Position numbers and translations under genes: made by a program. The notes under the pieces are model-generated. The model was not told the DNA's origin. It was given only the letters and a program-made list of their open reading frames with translations, and ran no database searches. A stretch of DNA of 64,000 bases. Origin: Flagellimonas aequoris (GTDB lineage Bacteria; Bacteroidota; Bacteroidia; Flavobacteriales; Flavobacteriaceae). Positions 1 through 8,712 of the stretch are shown one piece after another. Each line of letters begins with the position of its first letter. Position 1 is the first letter of the stretch. The stretch covers positions 129,214 to 193,213 of the forward strand of contig NZ_QXFJ01000031.1 of assembly GCF_003584165.1 (NCBI RefSeq), in the 5' to 3' direction.

Positions 1-25
1 TGGTTGTAAATAGTAATGATTTTTG

Positions 26-57
26 AAAAGGGAAGGGGACTTCCCTTTTTCTTTTTC
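26..57 (+). terminator. Intrinsic terminator of an upstream gene
   Basis: A perfect 9-bp stem (aaaaggga type, 26-34 paired with 41-49) with a GGGGAC loop is followed by a T-rich run. It probably ends a plus-strand gene lying left of the window. The remaining bases up to 264 hold a small GGGAA/TTCCC hairpin near 130 and no gene I can support. Confidence 0.7.
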
Positions 58-264
58 ATAAAGTGTCAGGAAAATTTATGAGGTGGAAATTATTTTTTGA
101 AGCACAGGGATAAGAGCAAGCTGGGAATTTCTTCCCGTATAAAAAGAAGTTCGCAGTCCATTTCGAATCTCACTTACGCAAACGATATAGCTTTATTTAA
201 AAATTTAGAGTAAATTCATGACGCATACCCCGTACCTGCATTGGATTAACTTTAAATTTTACAA

Positions 265-1533
265 ATGGAATCGTACGCAACGGCATTGTTATATGCTACA
301 CCATTTTTTCTAGGGTTGGTATTGGTAGAAGTGCTCTATGGACGTTTTGCAAAAAAGCAGATGCACAACGTTATGGATACCGTGAGCAGTCTAAGTTCTG
401 GTCTCACCAATGTGGTCAAGGACTCATTGGGTCTGGGGATCATACTGGTCAGTTATCCTTTTTTGTTGGAACATTTAGCGCTCATCGAGATCAAATCCAC
501 TTGGCTGGTCTGGGTAGTGGCCTTTATTGTGTTGGATTTTGCAGGGTATTGGAACCATCGGTTGAGCCACCACATCAATTTCTTCTGGAACCAACATGTG
601 ATCCATCATAGCAGCGAAGAGTTTAATTTGGCCTGCGCCCTTCGCCAGCCCATTTCCAATCTTTTGGGGTATTACGCGCTATTGTTGATTCCGGCAGCAC
701 TTTTGGGCGTTCCCAATACGGTTATCGCCGTTTTGGCACCCATCCACCTCTTTGCCCAGTTTTGGTACCATACCCGGCATATTGGTAAAATGGGCTGGTT
801 GGAATATGTAATCGTAACCCCATCGCAGCACAGGGTGCACCATGCCATCAATGCAGAGTATATTGATAAGAATCTAGGGCAGATTTTCTGTGTGTGGGAC
901 CGTATGTTCGGAACCTTCCAAGAGGAACTGGATGAAGTCCCACCACAATATGGAGTATTGAAACCTGCCCATACTTGGAATCCCATCATCATCAATTTTC
1001 AACATTTATGGCGATTGATGAAAGATGCCTGGAGGACCAAAAACTATTGGGACAAACTGCGGATTTGGTTTATGCCCACGGGTTGGCGTCCCAAGGATGT
1101 AAAGGACAAGTACCCTGTAGAGATCATAGAGGATGTGTACCATTTTAAAAAATATCAACCTGAAGCATCCACGGCCTTGAAGGCATACTCGCTGTTCCAA
1201 TTGACGGTGACCACCATATTGATGCTCTTTATGTTCTACAATTACTCCGAAATCGGTTTTGATGGTCTCTTGTTGTTCGGTGCCTTTGTTTTTCTGGGGG
1301 TATATGGCTACACCACTTTAATGGACCGGGCGGGGTATGCCATTTGGATAGAAGTTTTTAGGGGCGTTGCCGGTTTGGCCTTGATTTACTGGACCAATGA
1401 CTGGTTTGGAATCGATAGTTTTTGGGCCATGGGAAGTTATCTGGTGGCACTCTATTTTGTGGTCACCATTTTTGGGGCCATTTATTTTACCTATTTTGAA
1501 AAGTCGTTGGCAACACCCGATTTGGTTTCCTAG
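265..1533 (+). CDS. Sterol desaturase / fatty acid hydroxylase superfamily protein
   Basis: Integral membrane di-iron oxygenase of 422 residues. The histidine clusters of the fatty acid hydroxylase superfamily are visible: HRLSHH and HVIHH near residues 98-117 and HRVHH near 190, with WYHTRH between them. These would hold the two irons. Hydrophobic segments flank the core, and a further membrane region of about 120 residues follows (residues 300-415). The family oxidises or desaturates lipids such as sterols, carotenoids or ether lipids; the substrate here cannot be read from the sequence. The gene ends 4 bases into the oppositely oriented acyl-CoA-binding protein gene, so the two converge. 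The ATG start fits the hydrophobic N-terminus. Confidence 0.85.
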   Translation: MESYATALLYATPFFLGLVLVEVLYGRFAKKQMHNVMDTVSSLSSGLTNVVKDSLGLGIILVSYPFLLEHLALIEIKSTWLVWVVAFIVLDFAGYWNHRLSHHINFFWNQHVIHHSSEEFNLACALRQPISNLLGYYALLLIPAALLGVPNTVIAVLAPIHLFAQFWYHTRHIGKMGWLEYVIVTPSQHRVHHAINAEYIDKNLGQIFCVWDRMFGTFQEELDEVPPQYGVLKPAHTWNPIIINFQHLWRLMKDAWRTKNYWDKLRIWFMPTGWRPKDVKDKYPVEIIEDVYHFKKYQPEASTALKAYSLFQLTVTTILMLFMFYNYSEIGFDGLLLFGAFVFLGVYGYTTLMDRAGYAIWIEVFRGVAGLALIYWTNDWFGIDSFWAMGSYLVALYFVVTIFGAIYFTYFEKSLATPDLVS

Positions 1534-1799
1534 CGGGATTTCAATTCTTTTTCGACAAGCTCAATGTATTTTTTCATGGCCTGTTTTGGACCGATGTTCT
1601 TTGCTTGGAACAGAGCATTGGCCTTGAAGGCATTGATCAGAGGTGTCCTGCTTCCGGGATTGTCAAAATTCCTGTTGGCTATTTTAAAATAGGCATACAG
1701 TCTCAGTAAGAAATCAGCGGGGAGGGGTTCTGTATAGCTATTGACGTATTCAACAGCTTCATTGAACTTTTTATGTAGCTCTTCATCAATCATCGTCAT
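1530..1799 (-). CDS. Acyl-CoA-binding protein
   Basis: An 89-residue protein matching the length and fold of the acyl-CoA-binding protein family: four helices, a LYAYFKIA segment where the family has LYxLYKQA, and AMKKYIELVEKE at the C-terminus as in eukaryotic ACBPs. It should bind long-chain acyl-CoA esters in the cytosol as a buffer or carrier. Its start overlaps the end of the phosphatidylserine decarboxylase gene by 14 bases, so it is translationally coupled to phospholipid synthesis. The usual tryptophan of the AKWxAW motif is replaced by phenylalanine. Confidence 0.85.
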   Translation of the reverse strand: MTMIDEELHKKFNEAVEYVNSYTEPLPADFLLRLYAYFKIANRNFDNPGSRTPLINAFKANALFQAKNIGPKQAMKKYIELVEKELKSR

Positions 1800-2454
1800 C
1801 GGATCTGTAGGAAGCTATACATGTTTTGGCACCGACCACTTTTTGGTTCAGCTTAACGGTGATATTGCAGTTCAAGGGCAATAAAAGATCTACGCGTGAG
1901 CCAAACTTGATGAACCCTGCATCTTGTCCCTGTGTAACCTGTTCTCCCTCTTCGGCATAGTTGACAATGCGACGTGCCATGGCCCCGGCAATTTGCCTAT
2001 ATCCGATTTCCCCGAACTTGGGTGTATGGAGTATTACGGTTGTCCGTTCGTTCTCTGTGCTCGATTTTGGATGCCATGCCACCAAATATTTTCCTGGATG
2101 GTATTTGGAATAGGTTACCGTACCGCTGGCAGGATATCGGGTCACATGTACATTAACGGGCGACATGAAGATGGAAACCTGTTTTCTTCGTTCCTTAAAA
2201 TATTCGGGCTCGTCCACTTCCTCTATTACCACAACCTTACCATCAACAGGGGCCAAAATCTCATCAAAATTGGGTGTAACGGGTCTTTTTGGGTTCCTAA
2301 AGAATTGCAGGATGGCAATCAATAGAAACAGGGCAGCTATCTGTACCACATATCGGGCCCATTCCAAATCCATATAAAATTGTGAGGCCAGAATGGCAGC
2401 GACCACGATAAAAAATGTGGTAATGATTATTTTTTGACCCTCTTTATGAAACAT
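1786..2454 (-). CDS. psd: Phosphatidylserine decarboxylase family protein
   Basis: Makes phosphatidylethanolamine, the main bacteroidete phospholipid headgroup, from phosphatidylserine. The 222-residue protein is the short (archaetidylserine-type) form. It has one or two N-terminal membrane segments (about 8-50), the conserved NVHVTRYPASG region, and FIKFGSRVDLLLP near the C-terminus. There the Gly-Ser bond is the expected self-cleavage site that creates the pyruvoyl cofactor. It overlaps cdsA by 11 bases upstream and the ACBP gene downstream, forming a tight phospholipid operon. Confidence 0.9.
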   Translation of the reverse strand: MFHKEGQKIIITTFFIVVAAILASQFYMDLEWARYVVQIAALFLLIAILQFFRNPKRPVTPNFDEILAPVDGKVVVIEEVDEPEYFKERRKQVSIFMSPVNVHVTRYPASGTVTYSKYHPGKYLVAWHPKSSTENERTTVILHTPKFGEIGYRQIAGAMARRIVNYAEEGEQVTQGQDAGFIKFGSRVDLLLPLNCNITVKLNQKVVGAKTCIASYRSDDDD

Positions 2455-3247
2455 AGGAGAATAAATTAAGTATCAAATAGGCAAAGGGTGCGGCGAACAC
2501 CAAGCTGTCCAATCGGTCCCAAATTCCACCGTGACCGGGCAAAATGGCACCACTATCCTTTACCCCGGCCATGCGTTTGAACTTGGATTCCAATAGATCA
2601 CCCAGACTACCGGCAACCACGATCAAGGCAGCCATTGCCATCCATTGTGCCACGGTAAGTTTTGTTTCGTACCATGACAAAATATATGCGGCTACCAGTG
2701 CAAAAATAAGACCTCCGATAGAACCTTCAATGGTTTTTTTTGGAGAAACCGAAGGGAAAAGTTTTGTACGCCCGAATGCCCTTCCTACAAGATAGGCAAA
2801 AGTGTCATTGACCCAAATCAATATAAAAATGCCCATGATGAGAAATTGGGCAAAATCTTCCTGTTTATAAGGGATCATGGTCAAAAAAATGCACCCGCCA
2901 CCGATGTAGAATACGGCAATCACAAATTTTTGAAAATCGGTGAACTTTCTAGGCCGGTTAGAAAAAAGGAACATCAAGAGGGCCAAGTCGACTGTGATGG
3001 TCAGGAGCATGAGTACTGTAACGAGGTCACCGTCCTGTACCAAATAGATATACACCCACCATAAAGCCAAATAGGCTAAAAAAATGTAGTACCCCTTAAT
3101 CCGTACTATCTTTTTGAATTCATACAAACAGGCCAGTCCAAAGGCCATAAAGAGGAAGTCGAAGGCATCCGAACTCAAAAAAACAGTCCCCAAGAGAAGC
3201 ACCACGTAGATGACTCCAGTGATGGAGCGTCGTAAAATTTCTCTCAT
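2444..3247 (-). CDS. cdsA: Phosphatidate cytidylyltransferase
   Basis: Converts phosphatidic acid and CTP to CDP-diacylglycerol, the precursor of phosphatidylserine and other phospholipids. The 267-residue protein is strongly hydrophobic with about seven to eight membrane segments. It carries the family signature near the C-terminus: SPKKTIEGSIGG (about 168-179) and KDSGAILPGHGGIWDRLDSL (about 230-249), which includes the metal-binding acidic residues. It overlaps psd by 11 bases and starts 4 bases after the LUD gene, so the genes are very likely co-transcribed. Confidence 0.94.
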   Translation of the reverse strand: MREILRRSITGVIYVVLLLGTVFLSSDAFDFLFMAFGLACLYEFKKIVRIKGYYIFLAYLALWWVYIYLVQDGDLVTVLMLLTITVDLALLMFLFSNRPRKFTDFQKFVIAVFYIGGGCIFLTMIPYKQEDFAQFLIMGIFILIWVNDTFAYLVGRAFGRTKLFPSVSPKKTIEGSIGGLIFALVAAYILSWYETKLTVAQWMAMAALIVVAGSLGDLLESKFKRMAGVKDSGAILPGHGGIWDRLDSLVFAAPFAYLILNLFSYVS

Positions 3248-3251
3248 GAAA

Positions 3252-3860
3252 TCAGTAGTCTTCTAGTAGTAAAAGATAGACATTTTTTGAGGCACTCCCA
3301 TAAGAAAGGAAATCATCCTTGTTTTCCTGGGTAAGTTGGAAGTGTTTAAGTGTGGTAATGTTATTGGGAATATTCTTTTGGTATCGCTCCTTGATGATCT
3401 TGAGTCCCTCACTGATGGAGTCCACCAACTGACTGGTGGTCGCGAACACAATCAAGTTTGAGGGTAGCTCATCCAATTTTTTCTCCTTGATCTGATTGGA
3501 ACATACCAGTATGGAACCGTTATGGGCCACCAAATGCTCGCAAGTAGTAAAAAAGATGTCACTTTCTTGCCTGTTATCGGTAAATTTCAAATTTTCCGAG
3601 GAAAACTTGGTTTCCAATCTAGGGTCCAAAGAATAGAGTAGATGATTTTGCCAATCGTTCTCCGAAATGATATTTTTTAATGCCTCGGATACCTCAGAAA
3701 AATCCTCGCAGTAAATAAATTTGCCTCCGTTTTTCTTGAAATAGATGGTGAATTTTTCATCCACTGGAATTTTTAGATCGGGCATATGTTCTCCACGGGT
3801 TTCCGCAGTTTCCTTGGAAACCTTTTTTCCTCCTCCAAAAAGTTTTTTAAAAACTCCCAT
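3252..3860 (-). CDS. LUD-domain protein (LutC/YkgG-like)
   Basis: A 202-residue protein with the overall pattern of the LUD (lactate utilisation) domain: an N-terminal FKKLFGGGKK stretch, a central segment ending in SILVCSNQI, and a conserved IVFATTSQLV core. LutC-type proteins are associated with lactate oxidation. However, no lutA/lutB iron-sulphur genes lie nearby, and this stand-alone form lies between ftsH and cdsA. I know the same neighbourhood from other Flavobacteriia, which suggests a separate, uncharacterised role linked to membrane quality control or lipid synthesis. Start chosen at the ATG followed by GVFKKLFGG. Confidence 0.7.
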   Translation of the reverse strand: MGVFKKLFGGGKKVSKETAETRGEHMPDLKIPVDEKFTIYFKKNGGKFIYCEDFSEVSEALKNIISENDWQNHLLYSLDPRLETKFSSENLKFTDNRQESDIFFTTCEHLVAHNGSILVCSNQIKEKKLDELPSNLIVFATTSQLVDSISEGLKIIKERYQKNIPNNITTLKHFQLTQENKDDFLSYGSASKNVYLLLLEDY

Positions 3861-3910
3861 CTATTGTATCCGGTGCATTTTCAATTTGATTCTATCGAAT
3901 AGACTTAATA

Positions 3911-5857
3911 TTATTTGGCAGGTTCAAGTTCTTCTTGTTTTTCAAAGGGCCTTCTACCGAAGATTTTTTCAAGATCATCCTTAAAGATAACCTCTTTCTC
4001 CAAGAGCCTTTCTGCAAGTTCGGTGAGCTTGTCCTTATTGTCGGCCAACAATTTTATGGCCCTTTGGTACTGCTCTTCGATCATCTTGGAAATTTCCTGA
4101 TCTATTTTTTGTGCCGTTTCCTCACTGTAGGGTTTGGTAAATCCATATTCATTTTGACCCGAAGAATCGTAATAGGTAATGTTTCCAAGCTCATCGTTAA
4201 GGCCGTAAATGGTTACCATAGCCCTTGCCTGTTTGGTCACTTTTTCCAAATCGCTCAAAGCACCCGTTGAGATTCTGTCGAATATTACTTTTTCCGCGGC
4301 CCTACCACCCATGGTAGCACACATTTCGTCCAACATTTGTTCGGGGCGGACGATCAAGCGCTCTTCAGGAAGGTACCATGCTGCTCCAAGGGACTGGCCT
4401 CTGGGAACAATAGTGACCTTTACCAATGGAGCGGCGTGCTCCAACATCCAGCTTACTGTGGCATGACCTGCCTCATGGAAGGCAATGGTCTTTTTCTCTT
4501 CTGGAGTGATGATCTTGTTCTTTTTCTCAAGTCCCCCTACGATTCTATCCACCGCATCAAGGAAATCCTGTTTGGTCACTGCCTTTTTCTCTTTTCGGGC
4601 AGCGATCAGGGCAGCCTCGTTACACACGTTGGCAATATCGGCACCTGAGAAACCAGGGGTTTGTTTTGCCAAAAAGTCAAGATCAAGGGTTTCTGCTGTC
4701 TTTATAGGACGAAGGTGCACTTCAAAAATTTCTTTTCTTTCGTTCAGATCCGGAAGGTCCACATAAATCTGGCGGTCAAAACGACCGGCACGCATCAAGG
4801 CTTTGTCCAGTACATCGGCGCGGTTGGTGGCAGCCAATACGATTACGTTGGTATTGGTCCCGAAACCGTCCATTTCGGTCAACAATTGGTTCAGGGTGTT
4901 TTCCCTTTCATCGTTGGAACCGGTAAAGTTGTTTTTACCCCTGGCACGTCCAATGGCATCGATTTCATCAATGAAAATAATGGCAGGGGACTTGTCCTTT
5001 GCCTGTTTGAAAAGGTCACGTACCCTAGAGGCACCCACACCTACAAACATTTCAACAAAGTCTGAACCTGAGAGGGAGAAGAAAGGCACTTTGGCCTCTC
5101 CGGCCACTGCTTTGGCCAAAAGGGTCTTACCTGTTCCTGGAGGGCCTACCAAAAGGGCTCCCTTCGGAATTTTTCCTCCAAGGGAAGTATATTTATCCGG
5201 GTTTTTCAGGAATTCCACAATTTCTTGCACCTCTTCCTTGGCACCTTCCAATCCGGCAACATCTTTAAAGGATGTGCGGGTATCCGTTTTTTCATCAAAC
5301 AATTTGGCCTTTGACTTTCCAATGTTGAATATCTGGCCTCCGGCTCCTCCACCGGCGCCGCCGGACATCCTTCGCATCAAATAGATCCAAATACCTATAA
5401 TCAGCGCAAATGGCAACAACGATAATAGAAGTTCGCCCAGTACATTGGATTCTGTATCGAATTCAACAATGGTATCTAGGTTGTTTTCTTTTTTGATTTC
5501 GGTGATTTCGTTCTGGAAAATCTGTAAATCCCCATAATCCAGCACATATTGGGGGACCAATCCACTGGAAGGGAACAATGGCTTTTTGGCCACGCCTTTG
5601 TGCACATCCTTTTTAAGGGCTTCCTCTGTAAGGTAGACCTTTGCCTGTCTTGTGTTGGTGATGATCACGATCTTGGCAATATCACCATTGCGCAAGAATT
5701 CCTGTAACTCGGAAGTCGTGGTTTTTTCAGTACTTGAAAAACTGCTTCCACCAAAAAATTGGAAACCGATGATCAAAGCGATAACCACGCCATATATCCA
5801 CCACGAACTAAAACGCGGCCTCTTAGGGGGTGTATTTGAATTGTTGTCTTTTGCCAT
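3911..5857 (-). CDS. ftsH: ATP-dependent zinc metalloprotease FtsH
   Basis: Membrane-anchored AAA+ protease that degrades misfolded membrane proteins and short-lived regulators. Visible features in its 648 residues are membrane segment 1 (19-37), a periplasmic region, membrane segment 2 (about 142-162), a Gly-rich linker, Walker A GPPGTGKT (238-245), Walker B IIFIDEID (293-300), the second region of homology ending in RAGRFDR, and the zinc site HEAGH (461-465). Length is normal. It starts 6 bases after rsfS and is followed by LUD, cdsA, psd and the ACBP gene. In other bacteria FtsH controls lipid-synthesis enzymes, so the linkage may be functional (inference). Confidence 0.98.
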   Translation of the reverse strand: MAKDNNSNTPPKRPRFSSWWIYGVVIALIIGFQFFGGSSFSSTEKTTTSELQEFLRNGDIAKIVIITNTRQAKVYLTEEALKKDVHKGVAKKPLFPSSGLVPQYVLDYGDLQIFQNEITEIKKENNLDTIVEFDTESNVLGELLLSLLPFALIIGIWIYLMRRMSGGAGGGAGGQIFNIGKSKAKLFDEKTDTRTSFKDVAGLEGAKEEVQEIVEFLKNPDKYTSLGGKIPKGALLVGPPGTGKTLLAKAVAGEAKVPFFSLSGSDFVEMFVGVGASRVRDLFKQAKDKSPAIIFIDEIDAIGRARGKNNFTGSNDERENTLNQLLTEMDGFGTNTNVIVLAATNRADVLDKALMRAGRFDRQIYVDLPDLNERKEIFEVHLRPIKTAETLDLDFLAKQTPGFSGADIANVCNEAALIAARKEKKAVTKQDFLDAVDRIVGGLEKKNKIITPEEKKTIAFHEAGHATVSWMLEHAAPLVKVTIVPRGQSLGAAWYLPEERLIVRPEQMLDEMCATMGGRAAEKVIFDRISTGALSDLEKVTKQARAMVTIYGLNDELGNITYYDSSGQNEYGFTKPYSEETAQKIDQEISKMIEEQYQRAIKLLADNKDKLTELAERLLEKEVIFKDDLEKIFGRRPFEKQEELEPAK

Positions 5858-5863
5858 TTTGTT

Positions 5864-6241
5864 TTAAGAATTGTAGCTGCTCTCCACCATGGTTACTTTG
5901 GCGTCACCCCAAAGTCCCTCAATGTCGTAGAATTCCCTAATGTGTTTTTGAAATACATGCACCACAACATTTACATAGTCCATCAATACCCATTCAGCGT
6001 TCTCAGAGCCTTCAATATGCCAAGGTTTGTCGTGCAAAGCCTTGCTCACTGTTTTTTGGATAGAGGATACAATTGCGTTTACATGCGTGTTGGAAGTACC
6101 ATTGCAGATGATAAAATAGTCGCAAACGGTATTTTCGATTTCCCTCAGGTCCAGTAGATTAATGTCAACTCCTTTAACGTCTTCTATCCCTTCTAAGATC
6201 AAGGCAATCAGTTCATCTGCGCTAGCTTTCGTTTTCTGCAT
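5864..6241 (-). CDS. rsfS: Ribosomal silencing factor RsfS
   Basis: A 125-residue protein of the RsfS/Iojap family, which binds ribosomal protein uL14 and blocks joining of the ribosomal subunits under poor nutrition. The recognisable core is VKGVDINLLDLREIENTVCDYFIICNG, followed by WHIEGSENAEWVLMDYVNVVVHVF. Length is typical. It is the first gene of the minus-strand block with ftsH and is divergent from birA, with about 80 bases between them that are T- and A-rich but contain no clear consensus promoter. Confidence 0.95.
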   Translation of the reverse strand: MQKTKASADELIALILEGIEDVKGVDINLLDLREIENTVCDYFIICNGTSNTHVNAIVSSIQKTVSKALHDKPWHIEGSENAEWVLMDYVNVVVHVFQKHIREFYDIEGLWGDAKVTMVESSYNS

Positions 6242-6323
6242 TCAAAAATTTTAGTTTCTACAAAGTTATGTTTTTTTTGTTTTCTTAGCCTTAGTTTTTA
6301 ACAAATCGATAAGGCGCACCACT

Positions 6324-7067
6324 TTGGGAGAACAAACTCGAATAATCAAACTTGATGCCACGGATTCCACAAATCTGTATTTGAAAGAACTTCTGCAATC
6401 CGTGAAGTTGGACGATTACACCGTAGTCGTTGCAAAGAAACAGCTCAAGGGCAGGGGGCAAATGGGAACTGTTTGGCAATCTGAAGAAGGTAAAAACCTG
6501 ACTTTAAGTGTTTTGAAAAGTTTTGATGCACTGCATGTGAATCATCAATTTTTGCTGAACATTGGAGTTTCCATGGCCGTGTTCGATGTGCTTCATGGAC
6601 TTTCCGTGCCCAATGTCAGTGTAAAATGGCCCAACGACATTATGTCAGGTTCACAAAAGATTTGTGGCATTTTGATCGAAAATGTGCTAAAAGGGTCGTT
6701 GGTCGGTCATGCCATCATCGGTATCGGGTTGAACGTAAACCAAACCTTCTTTGAAAATTTGGGGAAGGCCTCTTCCCTGAAATTGTTGACAGGGAAAACC
6801 TTTGACCTGGACGAACTGCTGCACAACATATTGAATCGACTGCAACATCATTTGAATGGCATGGAAGCAAAAACCGTTTCCCAGTTGTTGCCATCCTATG
6901 AAAAGTTGTTGTTCCGAAAGGACAAACCATCTACATTTACAAATACCCAAGGGGACATGTTCATGGGATTTATAAGAAGCGTATCTCCCGCAGGCAAGCT
7001 TGTTCTGGAACTGGAAGACCAGATTTTTAAGGAATATGATTTAAAGGAGGTGACCCTACTTTATTGA
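6324..7067 (+). CDS. birA: Biotin--[acetyl-CoA-carboxylase] ligase
   Basis: Activates biotin with ATP and attaches it to the biotin carboxyl carrier protein. The 247-residue protein has only the catalytic and C-terminal domains. The biotinyl-adenylate loop KGRGQMG is near residue 48, the KWPNDIM biotin site near 103, and GHAIIGIGLNVN near 138. There is no N-terminal winged helix, so it should not act as the repressor found in Escherichia coli. The reading frame opens with TTG; no ATG lies before the conserved IIKLDATDSTN segment. It converges with the next minus-strand gene with a 7-base overlap. Confidence 0.93.
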   Translation: MGEQTRIIKLDATDSTNLYLKELLQSVKLDDYTVVVAKKQLKGRGQMGTVWQSEEGKNLTLSVLKSFDALHVNHQFLLNIGVSMAVFDVLHGLSVPNVSVKWPNDIMSGSQKICGILIENVLKGSLVGHAIIGIGLNVNQTFFENLGKASSLKLLTGKTFDLDELLHNILNRLQHHLNGMEAKTVSQLLPSYEKLLFRKDKPSTFTNTQGDMFMGFIRSVSPAGKLVLELEDQIFKEYDLKEVTLLY

Positions 7068-7459
7068 CCGATTTTGTCCATGTTAGCGGACAAGGTCTCC
7101 ATGAAATTGGTAATGGGGGATTTAATCATCATGGCCATCATGGCGTTGAACTGCCCTTCAAAACTCAAACCTACCTCACTTTCATTGTCACCCAATGCAG
7201 TAATGTCCGCGGTCAAGGTAAAAGGTAATTTATCGCTGGCTGCACCCAAGATCACTTTATCGTTGGGATTTTGTTCCTTGAGCCTCAAAACAATTTCGGG
7301 CATTCCCTTCAACGCAAATTTGAAGGTGTTTTCATCCAATACCTCAAACTTGTCGATGTTTTCAGGCATCAACGTTTCAAAGTTTTTGATATCGGTCAAG
7401 AAATCAAATACTTCCTTGTCGCTCTTGGCAACTTTCTTTTTAGTGGCTTCTATGTGCAT
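7061..7459 (-). CDS. SRPBCC (START-like) family protein
   Basis: A 132-residue single-domain protein with the START/SRPBCC pattern: an N-terminal strand, a helix pair with VFDFLTDIKNFETLMP, alternating strands, and a long C-terminal helix. This fold makes a hydrophobic cavity for lipids or other small ligands. No substrate can be inferred. It lies 10 bases downstream of pyrE in the same direction, and this pairing is frequent in Flavobacteriia, so the two are probably co-transcribed. It converges with birA. Confidence 0.75.
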   Translation of the reverse strand: MHIEATKKKVAKSDKEVFDFLTDIKNFETLMPENIDKFEVLDENTFKFALKGMPEIVLRLKEQNPNDKVILGAASDKLPFTLTADITALGDNESEVGLSFEGQFNAMMAMMIKSPITNFMETLSANMDKIGQ

Positions 7460-7469
7460 TGCTGATGTT

Positions 7470-8108
7470 TTATTTCCATTCCTGCGGATTGGATTTCCAT
7501 TCCAACAGGGTTTTTAACTGTGATTCTTTAATGTAGTGCGTCTCGGAGGCTTGCTCAATTAAATGGTTGTAATCGGAGAGGGTGTGGAGTTCCACTCCTT
7601 CTGCTTCAAAATTGCTGGTCGCCACTGGGAATCCGTAGGTGAAAATGGCCACCATACCCTTTACTTTGGCATTCTGGTCCTTAAGGGCGCGAACGGCATT
7701 CAGACTGCTCTTTCCCGTACTGATGAGGTCTTCGATGACCACCACACTCTGCCCAGGTTCAAAATAACCTTCTATTTGGTTTTGCCTACCATGTGATTTT
7801 GGTTCGGGCCTTACGTAAATGAACGGGAGCCCCAACGCTTCGGCAACCAATATGCCAATGCCGATGGCACCTGTGGCAACACCGGCGATCACATCAGGTT
7901 TTCCATAGAGGTTTTCTACCTGCTTGGCCATTTCTTCCCTAACAAAATTTCGAATTTCAGGATAGGAAAGCATTATCCTGTTATCGCAATAAATTGGGGA
8001 TTTCCAACCTGATGCCCATGTAAATGGATTTTCGGGTTCCAACTTAATTGCATTAATTTGTAGCAACAGCCCTGCTGTTCTTTTAGCGATTTCCTTATCT
8101 AAAACCAT
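7470..8108 (-). CDS. pyrE: Orotate phosphoribosyltransferase
   Basis: Pyrimidine synthesis: joins orotate and PRPP to give orotidine monophosphate. The 212-residue product begins MVLDKEIAKRT. The frame is open 39 codons further upstream, but that extension runs into the divergent NUDIX gene and has no family resemblance, so the ATG at 8108 was chosen. The PRPP-binding motif VVVIEDLISTGKSS is clear, as is the conserved WKSPIYCDNR near residue 35. The start lies only 7 bases from the divergent NUDIX start, so the promoters of each gene must lie within the coding region of the other. Confidence 0.95.
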   Translation of the reverse strand: MVLDKEIAKRTAGLLLQINAIKLEPENPFTWASGWKSPIYCDNRIMLSYPEIRNFVREEMAKQVENLYGKPDVIAGVATGAIGIGILVAEALGLPFIYVRPEPKSHGRQNQIEGYFEPGQSVVVIEDLISTGKSSLNAVRALKDQNAKVKGMVAIFTYGFPVATSNFEAEGVELHTLSDYNHLIEQASETHYIKESQLKTLLEWKSNPQEWK

Positions 8109-8115
8109 TGCGCAA

Positions 8116-8712
8116 ATGTATGAAGTTTTTGTTAATGAGTCCCCACTGATTTTAACAAACGAGCGCCCGGAAAATACCAACGGAAATCTATTTTCGTTGG
8201 ATGGTGATTCCATCATGGAGGCCATTCATCTGTTATCCAAAAAGAAACTGAAAAAGGCTTATCTGTACCACCCAGATGGAAACAAGATCTTAAAGCTTTT
8301 TATGCACAAGATACCTGTGATCGTTGCGGGTGGCGGTTTTGTGGTGAATGAAAAAGGAAAGGTGCTCTTCATCAAAAGAAATGGCAAATGGGATTTGCCG
8401 AAGGGCAAGGTGGACAAAGGCGAGACCATTGAAAGTGCCGCCATCCGTGAAGTGGAGGAGGAGACTGGGGTCACTGGGCTTAAAATAGAACGGTTTTTGC
8501 GCACCACCTATCATGTTTTTAAACGAAACGGGGAATATTGGTTGAAACAGACCCATTGGTTTCTGATGTCCACGGACTATACGGGGAAATTGGTAGCCGA
8601 AAAAGCAGAGGGTATAGAAAAGGTGAAATGGAAAGGGCCCATCAAAACCCAAAAGGCCATCAAGAATTCCTATAAAAATATTGAAATTTTGTTCAAGGAG
8701 GTGGCTACTTAG
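8116..8712 (+). CDS. NUDIX hydrolase
   Basis: A 198-residue protein whose NUDIX box GKVDKGETIESAAIREVEEETG is complete (about residues 97-118), including the REVEEE metal-binding helix. An N-terminal region of about 70 residues precedes the NUDIX fold. The family cleaves a nucleoside diphosphate linked to another group; the exact substrate is unknown. It is divergent from pyrE (7 bases apart) and overlaps the end of the M14 peptidase gene by 8 bases, with which it converges. The pyrE pairing suggests a nucleotide-related role (inference). Confidence 0.9.
   Translation: MYEVFVNESPLILTNERPENTNGNLFSLDGDSIMEAIHLLSKKKLKKAYLYHPDGNKILKLFMHKIPVIVAGGGFVVNEKGKVLFIKRNGKWDLPKGKVDKGETIESAAIREVEEETGVTGLKIERFLRTTYHVFKRNGEYWLKQTHWFLMSTDYTGKLVAEKAEGIEKVKWKGPIKTQKAIKNSYKNIEILFKEVAT

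Noticed and set aside
7045..7056. AAGGAGGTGA inside the end of birA as a Shine-Dalgarno.
   Set aside because: No plus-strand gene begins after it; the next gene is on the minus strand. The similar AAGGAGGTGG at the end of the NUDIX gene (near 8695) is rejected for the same reason.
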